A stretch of 64,000 bases of DNA from Rhodocyclaceae bacterium (lineage in GTDB: Bacteria; Pseudomonadota; Gammaproteobacteria; Burkholderiales; CAIKXV01): assembly GCA_020248265.1 (NCBI GenBank), contig JADCHX010000023.1:29770-93769 (forward strand), read 5' to 3'. The position numbers were made by a program, and so were the translations under genes. Below, piece by piece: positions 42,720 to 50,549 of this stretch; within the stretch, counting starts at the first letter, position 1, and each line of letters opens with the position of its first letter. The notes beneath the pieces are model-generated. The model saw only the letters and a program-made list of their open reading frames with translations. It was not told the origin of the DNA and made no database searches.

Positions 42720-44165
42720 ATGCAGCTCACGCCCAATTTTTCGCTCGAGGAACTGACGGTTTCCGATACCGCGCGGCGCAGGCGGATCTCCAACGAGCCG
42801 ACGCCTGCGCACCTGCGCAACCTGCGCCGGACCGCCGCGCTGCTGGAGGAGATCCGTGCGTTGTTCGGGGTTCCGCTGCAGGTCACCAGCGGCTACCGCA
42901 ACCCGCAGGTCAATGCGCTGGTCGGTGGCGTCCCCACTTCGGCACATGCGCTCGGGCTGGCCGCCGACTTCCATGTGGAGGGGCTCGACGACCTCTCCGC
43001 CGCGAAACGCATCCGCGACAGCGGCATCGTGTTCGACCAGTTGATCTACGAAGCAGGCCGCTGCGTGCATGTGGGGCTGCAGGCGGCCGGCAAGACACAG
43101 CGCCGGCAGGTGCTGCGCCAGCCGGGCGGCCCGGGCTCGCCGGTGTTCGACGGCCTGGAACCGGCCGGCACCGCCACGGCACCGGTGCCGCAGACGCTGC
43201 GGCAGCAGGCCACGCCAGTCGCGCCAACGCCCGCACCGGCTCCGCAGGCCCCCGCGGCCATCGCAACGGTGCCAGTGGAGACCCCATCCAGCCGCTTCGT
43301 GGTGATCGCCCGCGACGGCCTGCGCCTGCGCAGCGGCCCGTCGCAGGACTTTCCCGAGAAGCGCACCCTGCCCTCGGGCACCGTGGTGAACGTGATCGGA
43401 CGGGAGGGTCTGTGGGCGCTGGTCGATCTCGAGGGCGATGGCCAGGCCGACGGCTTCATGAATGCGCCGTTCCTGCGCGCGCTGGACGCACCGGCAGTGC
43501 CCACGACGCTGGCTGCCTCAACGGCCCTCCCGGTTGCCCCGGTCACGCCTGCCATCGCACCGGTAACGCCGGGCGCGCCAGGTGACATGACAGGGCTGGT
43601 GACGCCATCGCTGGTCAAGCAGACCTTCCCGCGCGCCACGCCGCCGTCGAACATCTCGACCCACCTGCCCTTCGTCCTCGCGGGGCTGCGCGCGCGGCAC
43701 CTCGGCGACCGAGCGATGGTGACGATGGCCATCGCCACCATCCGTGCGGAGACCGAAGGTTTCCTGCCGATCGACGAAGGCATCAGCCCCCACAACACGC
43801 GCCGCAAGCCATTCGACCTGTACGAACCGGGCACGCAGGTGGCGACCGACCTCGGCAACACCCAGCCTGGCGATGGCGCACGCTTCAAGGGCCGCGGCTA
43901 CATCCAGCTGACCGGGCGCGACAACTACCAGCGCATCGGCCGGCAGGTCGGCGTGGACCTCGTCGGCCAGCCGCAGATCGCGAACGACCCGGGCATCGCC
44001 GGGCTGATCCTCGCCCAGTTCCTGAAGAACCGTGAGGCGGCGATCCGTGCAGCGATGGCTGCCCACCAGCTGGCGAAAGCGCGGCGGCTGGTCAACGGCG
44101 GCTCGCACGGCCTGGACCGTTTCGTCGAGACCTACGAGAAGGCCATGGCGCTGCTGCCGGCATGA
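42720..44165 (+). CDS. Modular peptidoglycan hydrolase: M15 peptidase, SH3-like domain, GH19 lysozyme/chitinase
   Basis: 481 residues in three domains. Residues 1-125: M15A peptidase (TSGYRNPQVNALVGGVPTSAHALGLAADFHV, with zinc ligands His and Asp, and His in CVHVGLQ), like phage L-alanyl-D-glutamate peptidases. Residues ~190-255: bacterial SH3-type wall-binding domain (RDGLRLRSGPSQDFPEKRTLPSGTVVNVI). Residues ~290-481: GH19 domain with the catalytic Glu in TIRAETEGFLPIDE and FKGRGYIQLTGRDNYQRIG. Linkers are Pro/Ala-rich. No signal peptide is present, so release would need a holin, lysis or a secretion system. Two lytic activities in one chain are typical of endolysins or effectors, yet no phage genes flank it. 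Confidence 0.85.
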   Translation: MQLTPNFSLEELTVSDTARRRRISNEPTPAHLRNLRRTAALLEEIRALFGVPLQVTSGYRNPQVNALVGGVPTSAHALGLAADFHVEGLDDLSAAKRIRDSGIVFDQLIYEAGRCVHVGLQAAGKTQRRQVLRQPGGPGSPVFDGLEPAGTATAPVPQTLRQQATPVAPTPAPAPQAPAAIATVPVETPSSRFVVIARDGLRLRSGPSQDFPEKRTLPSGTVVNVIGREGLWALVDLEGDGQADGFMNAPFLRALDAPAVPTTLAASTALPVAPVTPAIAPVTPGAPGDMTGLVTPSLVKQTFPRATPPSNISTHLPFVLAGLRARHLGDRAMVTMAIATIRAETEGFLPIDEGISPHNTRRKPFDLYEPGTQVATDLGNTQPGDGARFKGRGYIQLTGRDNYQRIGRQVGVDLVGQPQIANDPGIAGLILAQFLKNREAAIRAAMAAHQLAKARRLVNGGSHGLDRFVETYEKAMALLPA

Positions 44166-44170
44166 ACCAG

Positions 44171-44270
44171 GAGCATGGGGGGTCACGAGCATGGGGGGTC
44201 AGGTCTTGAGTTTTGCATCTACGATGCAAAGCTCAAGACCTGACCCCCCATGCTTTGCTCCCCATGCTCC
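44171..44270. repeat. Long near-perfect palindrome with nested GGGGGGTCA repeats
   Basis: Two 31-base arms, 44189-44219 and 44223-44253, are reverse complements with one mismatch and are separated by 3 bases (TAC). Each arm begins GCATGGGGGGTCAGGTC. Outside them GAGCATGGGG (44171) and CCCCATGCTC (44258-44267) form a second, outer inverted pair. It lies between the ends of two convergent genes, where it could end transcription in both directions, but the lack of a T-run and the unusual length favour a REP-like mobile palindrome or MITE remnant. The GGGGTCAG core recalls the element at 19.35 kb. Confidence 0.85.
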
Positions 44271-44283
44271 CCCGGAAACAGGC

Positions 44284-45075
44284 TCAGCCCGGCCCGCGCA
44301 GCCCGTCCGCGATCGATCGGGTCATCACGTAGACGTGGAACTCGACCGTCTGCAGCATGATCAGGTCGACGCCAGCCGCCTCCAGCGCGCGCGCATGCGC
44401 GACCTGGCCATCGATCGACGGGAACGCATAGCCGGTGTTGGCGAGCACCACCTTGCCGCGCGCATGCGCCGCACTGCAGGTGCGCTCGATCGCGCCGAGC
44501 ACCTCGGGATGCAGGTAGTCGAGCGGATGACCGAGCACCTGGGCGAGGTCGCTGCAGCCGATGAAGGCACCCGAGATACCATCGATGGCAAGGATGTCCT
44601 CGATCTCGTCGAGCGCGCCGAGCGATTCGACCAGCGGCAGCAGCAGGCGCACGCCGCTGGCCTGCTCGGTCGCTTGCGCCTGCCGGGCTGCATCGGTCAC
44701 CGGTACACCGACATGCGGGTCGCCGGCCATATGCACCATCATCCGGGCATCGGCGGCCGAAGCCACCGACCAGACCAGCCCTTCGGCGCCGCACGCGAAC
44801 GCCCGCTCGGCATCGACCGGGAAGCGCCGGTCCGGCATGGCTGCACCGGCACCCCACGGGTTGGCCGGCAGGCGCACGAAGGGATACAGACCTTCGGCAC
44901 GCGACTTCCAGGCCACGTGCGAAAGCTCTGTCCAGTCGACGCTGGAATGCATCATGTCGACGATCAGGAAATCGAGGCCTGCGCTCGCCACGTGCTGCAC
45001 CAGGTTCGGGCCGCCCTTGGCCATGGTGCCGAGCGAAAGCCTGCCGGCGCGGATGTTTTCGATCAGTCGGTACAT
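44284..45075 (-). CDS. HpcH/HpaI aldolase/citrate lyase family protein
   Basis: 263-residue TIM-barrel class II aldolase of the HpcH/HpaI family, which cleaves 2-oxo-3-deoxy acids (e.g. 4-hydroxy-2-oxoheptanedioate) to pyruvate or similar plus an aldehyde. Visible: GLDFLIVDMMHSSVDW at the first strands, PFVRLPANPWGA, LLPLVESLGALDEIEDILAIDGISGAFIGCSDLAQVLGHPLD with the metal-binding Glu and Asp. The opening FLIVDMMHS differs from the usual FDxEH, so the general base His is present but its neighbours vary. ATG 45075 (MYRLIENIRAG) is the natural start. It stands alone, with a palindrome at the 3' end. Confidence 0.85.
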   Translation of the reverse strand: MYRLIENIRAGRLSLGTMAKGGPNLVQHVASAGLDFLIVDMMHSSVDWTELSHVAWKSRAEGLYPFVRLPANPWGAGAAMPDRRFPVDAERAFACGAEGLVWSVASAADARMMVHMAGDPHVGVPVTDAARQAQATEQASGVRLLLPLVESLGALDEIEDILAIDGISGAFIGCSDLAQVLGHPLDYLHPEVLGAIERTCSAAHARGKVVLANTGYAFPSIDGQVAHARALEAAGVDLIMLQTVEFHVYVMTRSIADGLRGPG

Positions 45076-45219
45076 GCAGCGATGGTACGTGCTGCCCGGC
45101 CGCCACGCACGACGGCGATATGTACGACGGCAACATGGCGGCGTTGCAACCGGGCAAGTAGACTCGACGCAGGGCTGCGCGATGCAGGCCCCTTCAGGTT
45201 GCACCGGAGCACGCCCCCC

Positions 45220-45543
45220 ATGGCCTACACCTTCAAGTCCCGATCAGCCGCCAGCGTGACCTTGCTGCGTACCAACGGCGACGACATCCTGCGCCTGGTC
45301 GGCAGGACACCCTCCGAGCGTGGCGCGATCGCGGCCGAAGACCTGCCGTCGGCCATCGCGGCCATCGAGGCGGCCATCGCGCCAGGCCAGCCCGGTTCCG
45401 GCACCGCCCGCCCGGCAGCCGCCGGCAACGTCGACGACGAGGAGCCGGAGGTGGTCACGCTGCGCCAGCGCGCCCTGCCCTTCCTGCAACTGCTGCGCGA
45501 GGCGCGGGCGGCCGGCGAGGCTGTCACCTGGGGCGTGGTGTAG
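45220..45543 (+). CDS. DUF1840 domain-containing protein
   Basis: 107-residue small protein recognised by MAYTFKSRSAASVTLLRTNGDDILRLVGRTPSERGAIAAEDLPSAIAAIEAAI, the DUF1840 pattern found mainly in betaproteobacteria. It ends with RQRALPFLQLLREARAAGEAVTWGV, also typical. No signal peptide or membrane segment; function unknown. CCGGAGC ahead of ATG 45220 is a reasonable ribosome site. It ends 4 bases before corA on the same strand, so the two are probably co-transcribed. Confidence 0.87.
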   Translation: MAYTFKSRSAASVTLLRTNGDDILRLVGRTPSERGAIAAEDLPSAIAAIEAAIAPGQPGSGTARPAAAGNVDDEEPEVVTLRQRALPFLQLLREARAAGEAVTWGVV

Positions 45544-45547
45544 CCGC

Positions 45548-46522
45548 ATGCTGATCAACTGTGTCGTCTACGAGAATGGTGCCAAGCTCGCCGACATACC
45601 GGTGTCGGAGATCAGCGACTGGCTAAACCGGCCCGAATGCTTCGTCTGGGTCGCGCTGCAGGATGCGACGCCCGAAGAACTCGACGAGATGCAGGGCGAG
45701 TTCGGGCTGCATGAACTTGCGGTGGAGGATGCGCGCAATGGCCACCAGCGTCCGAAGATCGAAGAGTACGGCGAGTCCCTGTTCGTGGTGCTGCACCTGA
45801 TCGAACAGGAAGCAGGCGGCGACCGCGCGCTCTCGGTCGGCGAAGTGGACGTATTCGTCGGCCCGAACTACGTGCTGTCGGTGCGCAGCCACAGCAAGCT
45901 CGGGTTCCTCGGCGTGCGCAAGCGCTGTGAACGCGAGCCGGAGCTGCTGCGCATGGGCCCTGGCTTCGTGCTCTACGCCCTGATGGACGCGGTGGTCGAC
46001 CGCTACTTCCCGATCCTGGACGCGCTCGAGGTCGAGATCGAAGCGATCGAGGACAACATCTTCACCAAGGGCGCCGCCCTGTCGAGCATCCGCAGCCTCT
46101 ACCAGCTCAAGCAGCGGGTGATGATACTCAGGCATGCGGTCGTCCCGTTGCTCGACGCGGCCGCGAAGCTGCACGGCGGACGCGTGCCCGAGGTCTGCGC
46201 CGGCGTACAGGATTACCTGCGCGACGTGGTCGACCACCTCTCGCGCATCCAGACGTCGATCGATTCGATCCGCGACATGATCGGCACCGCGATCCAGGTC
46301 AACCTGTCGATGGTCAACATCGAAGAGGCCGAGGTGACCAAGCGCCTGGCCGCCTGGGCTGCGATCTTCGCCGTGTGCACGGCGTTCGCAGGCATCTGGG
46401 GGATGAACTTCGAGCACATGCCGGAACTGCAGTGGAAGTACGGCTACGCCGGCGCGCTCGCGCTGATCGGGGGTGCCTGCGTGTACCTGTACCGCCGGTT
46501 CAGGCGCGCTGGCTGGCTCTGA
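45548..46522 (+). CDS. corA: CorA family magnesium/divalent cation transporter
   Basis: 324-residue CorA channel. A soluble alpha/beta funnel domain (1-~250) is followed by two C-terminal helices; the first ends in the invariant GMN (IWGMNFEHMPEL, ~residue 290), the second is YGYAGALALIGGACVYLYRRF and closes with a basic tail. ISDWLNRPECFVWVALQDATPEELDEMQGEFGLHELAVEDARNGHQRPKIEEY is the typical funnel start. The protein forms pentamers in the inner membrane and admits Mg2+ (or Co2+/Ni2+). It starts just after the DUF1840 gene. No riboswitch leader was seen. Confidence 0.93.
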   Translation: MLINCVVYENGAKLADIPVSEISDWLNRPECFVWVALQDATPEELDEMQGEFGLHELAVEDARNGHQRPKIEEYGESLFVVLHLIEQEAGGDRALSVGEVDVFVGPNYVLSVRSHSKLGFLGVRKRCEREPELLRMGPGFVLYALMDAVVDRYFPILDALEVEIEAIEDNIFTKGAALSSIRSLYQLKQRVMILRHAVVPLLDAAAKLHGGRVPEVCAGVQDYLRDVVDHLSRIQTSIDSIRDMIGTAIQVNLSMVNIEEAEVTKRLAAWAAIFAVCTAFAGIWGMNFEHMPELQWKYGYAGALALIGGACVYLYRRFRRAGWL

Positions 46523-46561
46523 TCCACCCTGCGCACACCGTCTGCGGCGAGCGCCCGAGGA

Positions 46562-47560
46562 TCAGACGTACCGGCAGAGTGCGACGGCCGCTTCCGACCC
46601 GCGGCCCACGACCTGCTTCCACGCGGCGAGGACCCATCCATCCCGGCCATCCCGGCGCGCCGCCGCATCGTCGCGATGGACGACCTCGTCGAGCCGGCAT
46701 TGCTCCACGAGCGTGCGCAGGAACGGCAGGTCGGGCAATGGATGCGGCGACCGCGCGCCTGCGGCGTCCTGCGCGGGCGGCTGCTGCAGGAGCGCGTCGA
46801 TCAGCGCCACCTGCACGGCATAGTGGCGATCGACGAACGTCTCCACCGCCTCGATCGTCGCGAACACCGCCCGCGGCCCGAAGCAGGCAGGGAGTGCACC
46901 GGTCAGCCAGCCGGACACGCGCCAGATCGGCAGCAGCCGACTGCGCCAGCGCGGCGGCACGACCTGCTCGACCTGCGCCAGATGGCGTTGCTCGGTCTCG
47001 AGGTGGTGCTGCGCGAACGCGCGCACCGACGGATCGCGCGACACCGCGAGGATGCCGCGGTAGATCATGACCGCGCCGGTCTCGCCCGCATGGTCGGTGC
47101 GCAGTTCCCGCAGCAGCCGGAGCGCGCGCGCATCCGTCGCGCCAGGACGCCGGCGCCACAGCGGGCGCACGCGCAGGAAGCCTGCATAACCCAGGTCCAG
47201 CAAGGGCAGCACCCCGGGCAGCCGGGCGATCCGCGCCAGCCAGCGCCAGCGCGGCAGCGCCGACCATATCTCGACGAAGGCCGCGGCGCCCTGCACCAGC
47301 GTGCCATCGGCCCTGCGCACGTGAAGGCGCGCGAGCGCTGCACGCCGATCCAGCCCGGTCCCGAGTTCCGCCGGTGTGCAGCCATCTGCGTCGAGCCATT
47401 GCAGCGACTGGCCGCCTTCCGCCCGCTGGTAGGTGGCGATCTCCGCGCGGCACAGTGGACAGCCACCGTCGTAGTAGACGCAGGCCTTGCCGGACATCGT
47501 CGCGCCGGACGACATCGTCGGCGCGGCCACGGGTTGCGGATCGGACAGGACACGGCTCAC
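46562..47560 (-). CDS. Fusion of a DCC (DUF393) thioredoxin-like domain with a COQ7-type ubiquinone hydroxylase domain
   Basis: About 332 residues. The N-terminal third has the DUF393 signature CVYYDGGCPLCRAEIATYQRA (DCC family, predicted thiol-disulfide role) and runs to ~residue 125. From ~130 on lies a COQ7/CLK1 di-iron domain: ELRTDHAGETGAVMIYRGILAVSRDPSVRAFAQHHLETEQRHL and, later, FATIEAVETFVDRHYAVQVALI and CRLDEVVHRDDAAARRDG, which supply the repeated E...ExxH ligands. COQ7 hydroxylates the demethoxy-ubiquinol ring. GTG 47560 has GAGG 7 bases upstream; ATG 47515 and 47497 are alternatives. The last Glu-x-x-His is intact, so the hydroxylase is probably active. Confidence 0.82.
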   Translation of the reverse strand: MSRVLSDPQPVAAPTMSSGATMSGKACVYYDGGCPLCRAEIATYQRAEGGQSLQWLDADGCTPAELGTGLDRRAALARLHVRRADGTLVQGAAAFVEIWSALPRWRWLARIARLPGVLPLLDLGYAGFLRVRPLWRRRPGATDARALRLLRELRTDHAGETGAVMIYRGILAVSRDPSVRAFAQHHLETEQRHLAQVEQVVPPRWRSRLLPIWRVSGWLTGALPACFGPRAVFATIEAVETFVDRHYAVQVALIDALLQQPPAQDAAGARSPHPLPDLPFLRTLVEQCRLDEVVHRDDAAARRDGRDGWVLAAWKQVVGRGSEAAVALCRYV

Positions 47561-47731
47561 GTAGGCGCCTCGGCGTGCGGCGCGGTGCCGCAGGGACACC
47601 GATTATCTTGCCGTGCTGCAGGTGACAGGGCGCCTTTGCCTCTGTCTGACCAGTGGTGACCGCGGCGGCGAGTGTCGTCCCGGGCACTGGCTTCTTCGAC
47701 GCAGCCCGCAAAGGCTCTGGCGCCCGAGCGC

Positions 47732-48580
47732 CTACTTCGGGAACAGGAAGGTCACCGCCAGCCGGAAGGCCACGCCATGGGGACCATTGGTCAGGCTTTC
47801 CGCGTAGTAGCGCACCCCGGCAGTGAGCTGTACGGGCTGGCTGCCCAGCTTCATGATCTGGCCGACCGACAGCGCAACAGGGACGTTCCACTGCCGGTTG
47901 TTCCAGTCGTAGGTCGATTCTGTCTGTATCGTGAAGCTGGTGGCCGATTTCAGCGTGTAGGTGAAGAACGGCTGGATGAACGTGCTGCTGATGTCCTGCC
48001 TGCCGCTGCCCGCCACCGACCAGATATGGTTGGCGAGCACGCCGTAGGTCATCTGCCCATCCACCTTGAGTGCAACCCCGGTGGGCCCGAGGCCCCACTT
48101 GTCGGCGCTGATGAAGTTGGTGCTGCTGGGGATCAGCATCACTGGCCCGACGCCCCAGATCAGGCCGTTGGGACCAGGCTTCTTCGGCGAGAAGAAGAAG
48201 TTCTGCACCACGTCGCCGATGCCGCTCTGGCTGCCGTCGCCCAGCCCGGGCACATCCTGCCGGACGACCGGCATGATGGTGCGCGAGATGACGTTCCATT
48301 CATCGTTCAGGCTGATCGGTACCACTGGCTGGATGTTCAGCGTGGTGCGATTGCCGTCGCGGCTGGCGCCGATGTCGCGGTCGAAATTGAACTGGAACGG
48401 CAGGCTGATCACCGCTGCGATCGGGTTGGACATCTTCCGGGCCAACTCCTCGGCGTCCTGCGCTGCGGCCGGTCGGGGCGAGGCAATCAACGCCATCGCC
48501 ACCGCCGCCGTGGCGCAGCAAGAGATGACGAAGGCAGTGACCCGATGGCTGGGAGCCTGTTGACGGCCATCAATGTTCAT
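47732..48580 (-). CDS. Putative outer-membrane beta-barrel ('transporter'-type) protein
   Basis: 282 residues with a signal peptide (VTAFVISCCATAAVAMALIAS...PAAAQ, to ~residue 40) and then alternating strands rich in aromatic residues: ISLPFQFNFDRDIG, TTLNIQPVVPISLND, FFFSPKKPGPNGLIWGVGPVMLIPSST and a last strand ending GVAFRLAVTFLFPK with a terminal aromatic-x-x pattern common in outer-membrane barrels. It resembles a widespread proteobacterial family variously labelled 'neuromedin U' or transporter; the function is unknown. ATG 48580 begins the leader. It stands alone, minus strand, between the DCC-COQ7 gene and the 5'-nucleotidase family gene. Confidence 0.78.
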   Translation of the reverse strand: MNIDGRQQAPSHRVTAFVISCCATAAVAMALIASPRPAAAQDAEELARKMSNPIAAVISLPFQFNFDRDIGASRDGNRTTLNIQPVVPISLNDEWNVISRTIMPVVRQDVPGLGDGSQSGIGDVVQNFFFSPKKPGPNGLIWGVGPVMLIPSSTNFISADKWGLGPTGVALKVDGQMTYGVLANHIWSVAGSGRQDISSTFIQPFFTYTLKSATSFTIQTESTYDWNNRQWNVPVALSVGQIMKLGSQPVQLTAGVRYYAESLTNGPHGVAFRLAVTFLFPK

Positions 48581-48730
48581 TCGGCGCTTTTCCCTGTCAT
48601 TGTGAGAAGACTCTAGCATCGCCATTTTGCCGCTGCAATTGGCCGTTGGTGCAATGAGCAGGGCTGTGCTGGAAGAAGATCCTGCCGACAGACAGCGGCG
48701 ACGACCCCGCCTCGCCCCGACGCAATCTGC

Positions 48731-50539
48731 TCAGCCGAGCCTGATCGCACGCACTTCGGCGGCGCGCTCGTCCATCGGGATCACCGGCAGTTCATCCGGG
48801 CCATTGGCCGGCAGGCTGCGCAGGTGATCCATGATCGCCTGCCACTCCTTCACTTCATGCAGCGCGCGGCTGCCGGCGCCCGTGGCCACGCTGCTCGTAT
48901 CCAGGGTGCCCGGCGGCGCCAGCAGGTGGGCCGTGCTGTGGCGCGGGTCGTCGAGCGCGTCGACCTTGGACGTGAGCGGCTGGCCGTGCCGGTTCCTGGC
49001 CACCGGCGCGAGCTTGCCCCTGGTGTACCTGGGGATGGCGGTAATGATCATGCCGAGCATCAGCGGGCAGCTCAGGCTGTACAGCTGCGGTTGCGTGCCG
49101 CTGATGTCGATCGCACGGTAGCCGCTGTCGAGATCGCCGAGCTCGATCGCCGTCACCACGTCGAACCTCGGGCGCGAGGGGTCGTAGCGGAACCGCATGC
49201 CCGAGGCACGCGGAAAGTACTCGCCGGGATGCGCCGGGTTGTCGATCAGGAAGAACTCGAGCAGGGCCTTCAGGTCCGCGCCGGTGAACCACCCGGTGAC
49301 CAGCGTGCTGCCGGCCGTCTGATCCAGCACGCCCGCGCCCAGTGGCGCGACGGCGAACACGTCATAGACCGTCACCACACCGGTCTTGCCGCGCAGCAGC
49401 GGCGCCCGTATCAGGCCGTTGGCGGTGAAGCCGATGTCGGCCTGCGTCGCATGCCGGAAGGCATCGGTGCACAGGTTGGCGAGCACGGTACCGGCGGCGA
49501 TGTCGGTGTGGGTGTTGACCAGGTCGCGCGGTGCGATGGCCAGCGGCTGGTCGATGCTGTAGCCGCGCGAAGCGAACACCGCTGCCGTGACCGAGGCCTT
49601 GAGCTCGTCGATCCTGCCGGCAATGGCGCGATCGCCCTCGATGGTGTCGTCGATCGCGTGCAGTCGATACGACTCGACCGTCAGCACGTCGCCGTCGACG
49701 CCGATCACCAACTCACCGAGGTTCTTGCCTTCGAGCCCGGTCTGCACCACCGGCGTGCGGCCGTTGACGATGATGGGCTCGTGCAGCACGGTGTGGCTAT
49801 GGCCGCCGATCACGATGTCGATGCCCGGCACGGCCCGCGCCAGCTGCACGTCCTCCCCGTCGCTGTAGCGGCCGTCGGGGCCCTTGATGACGCCGCCATG
49901 GCTCAGTGCGATCACCACGTCGACCTTCTCGGCGTCGCGCAGGATCTGCACGACCTCGCGGGCGGCCTGGATCGGGTCTGGGAAGTGCGTCGCACCGCCA
50001 TTGGTGTAGATCTGCGCTTCCTTGCCCAGCACGCCGAACAGGCCGAAGCGCATGCCGCCGCGCTCGATCACGGTGTGGCGGCGGATCGCGCCTTGGGCAG
50101 CCAGGCGCTGAAGCCCGACGAGTGTCGGGTCGCCGCCGGAGAAATCGCTGTTCGATGCCAGCACCTGCGGGATGGTCCCTGCCCGTGCGGCCACGTCCGT
50201 GGCCTGGCCCAGTCCTTCCGGCCCGAGGTCGAACTCGTGGTTGCCGAAGGTGGTGGCGTCATAGCCCATGTGGCCCATCAGCTGCAGCTCGCCGCCCAGC
50301 TCGCGACTTGCGGCAGCGAACGGCGTGCCCATGCTGTAGTCGCCCGCGTCGAGCGTGAGCACAGGGCCATGGCCATCGCACGCCGCGCGCCTGCGGGCGA
50401 TCAGTGCGGCCAGCCGCGCATAACCGCCACGCGTCTCGTCGTCGTTCAGCGTGAACGGCGTGTAGTCCGAGGCCGGCCCCATGCCGATGAAGGCCGAGTG
50501 CATGTCGTTGGTGTGCAGGATGGTGAAGGTCCGCTTCAT
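48731..50539 (-). CDS. Metallophosphatase/5'-nucleotidase family protein
   Basis: 602 residues. Calcineurin-like metallophosphatase domain (1-~300): FTILHTNDMHSAFIG, LDAGDYSMGTPF, TFGNHEFDLGPEG, ASNSDFSGG, LSHGGVIKG and GGHSHTVLHEP supply the two-metal ligands. The C-terminal 5'-nucleotidase domain follows (APRDLVNTHTDIAAGTVLANLCTDAFRHATQADIGFTANGLIRAPLLRGKTGVVTVYDVFAVAPLG). It hydrolyses nucleotides or related phosphate esters. UshA-type enzymes are secreted, but no leader is seen here; ATG 50539 has GAGGAG 7 bases ahead and MKRTFTILHT is already the first strand. It follows a methyltransferase gene by 10 bases and is likely in the same operon. Confidence 0.88.
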   Translation of the reverse strand: MKRTFTILHTNDMHSAFIGMGPASDYTPFTLNDDETRGGYARLAALIARRRAACDGHGPVLTLDAGDYSMGTPFAAASRELGGELQLMGHMGYDATTFGNHEFDLGPEGLGQATDVAARAGTIPQVLASNSDFSGGDPTLVGLQRLAAQGAIRRHTVIERGGMRFGLFGVLGKEAQIYTNGGATHFPDPIQAAREVVQILRDAEKVDVVIALSHGGVIKGPDGRYSDGEDVQLARAVPGIDIVIGGHSHTVLHEPIIVNGRTPVVQTGLEGKNLGELVIGVDGDVLTVESYRLHAIDDTIEGDRAIAGRIDELKASVTAAVFASRGYSIDQPLAIAPRDLVNTHTDIAAGTVLANLCTDAFRHATQADIGFTANGLIRAPLLRGKTGVVTVYDVFAVAPLGAGVLDQTAGSTLVTGWFTGADLKALLEFFLIDNPAHPGEYFPRASGMRFRYDPSRPRFDVVTAIELGDLDSGYRAIDISGTQPQLYSLSCPLMLGMIITAIPRYTRGKLAPVARNRHGQPLTSKVDALDDPRHSTAHLLAPPGTLDTSSVATGAGSRALHEVKEWQAIMDHLRSLPANGPDELPVIPMDERAAEVRAIRLG

Positions 50540-50549
50540 GCGAGTCTCC

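Noticed and set aside
42720..44165. Prophage remnant around the M15-GH19 gene
   Set aside because: No integrase, capsid, tail, holin or attachment repeat is seen in the flanks, only metabolic genes.
44189..44253. Simple intrinsic terminator
   Set aside because: Stem is far longer than needed and has no T-run on either side; classed as a REP-like palindrome, though it may still block transcription.
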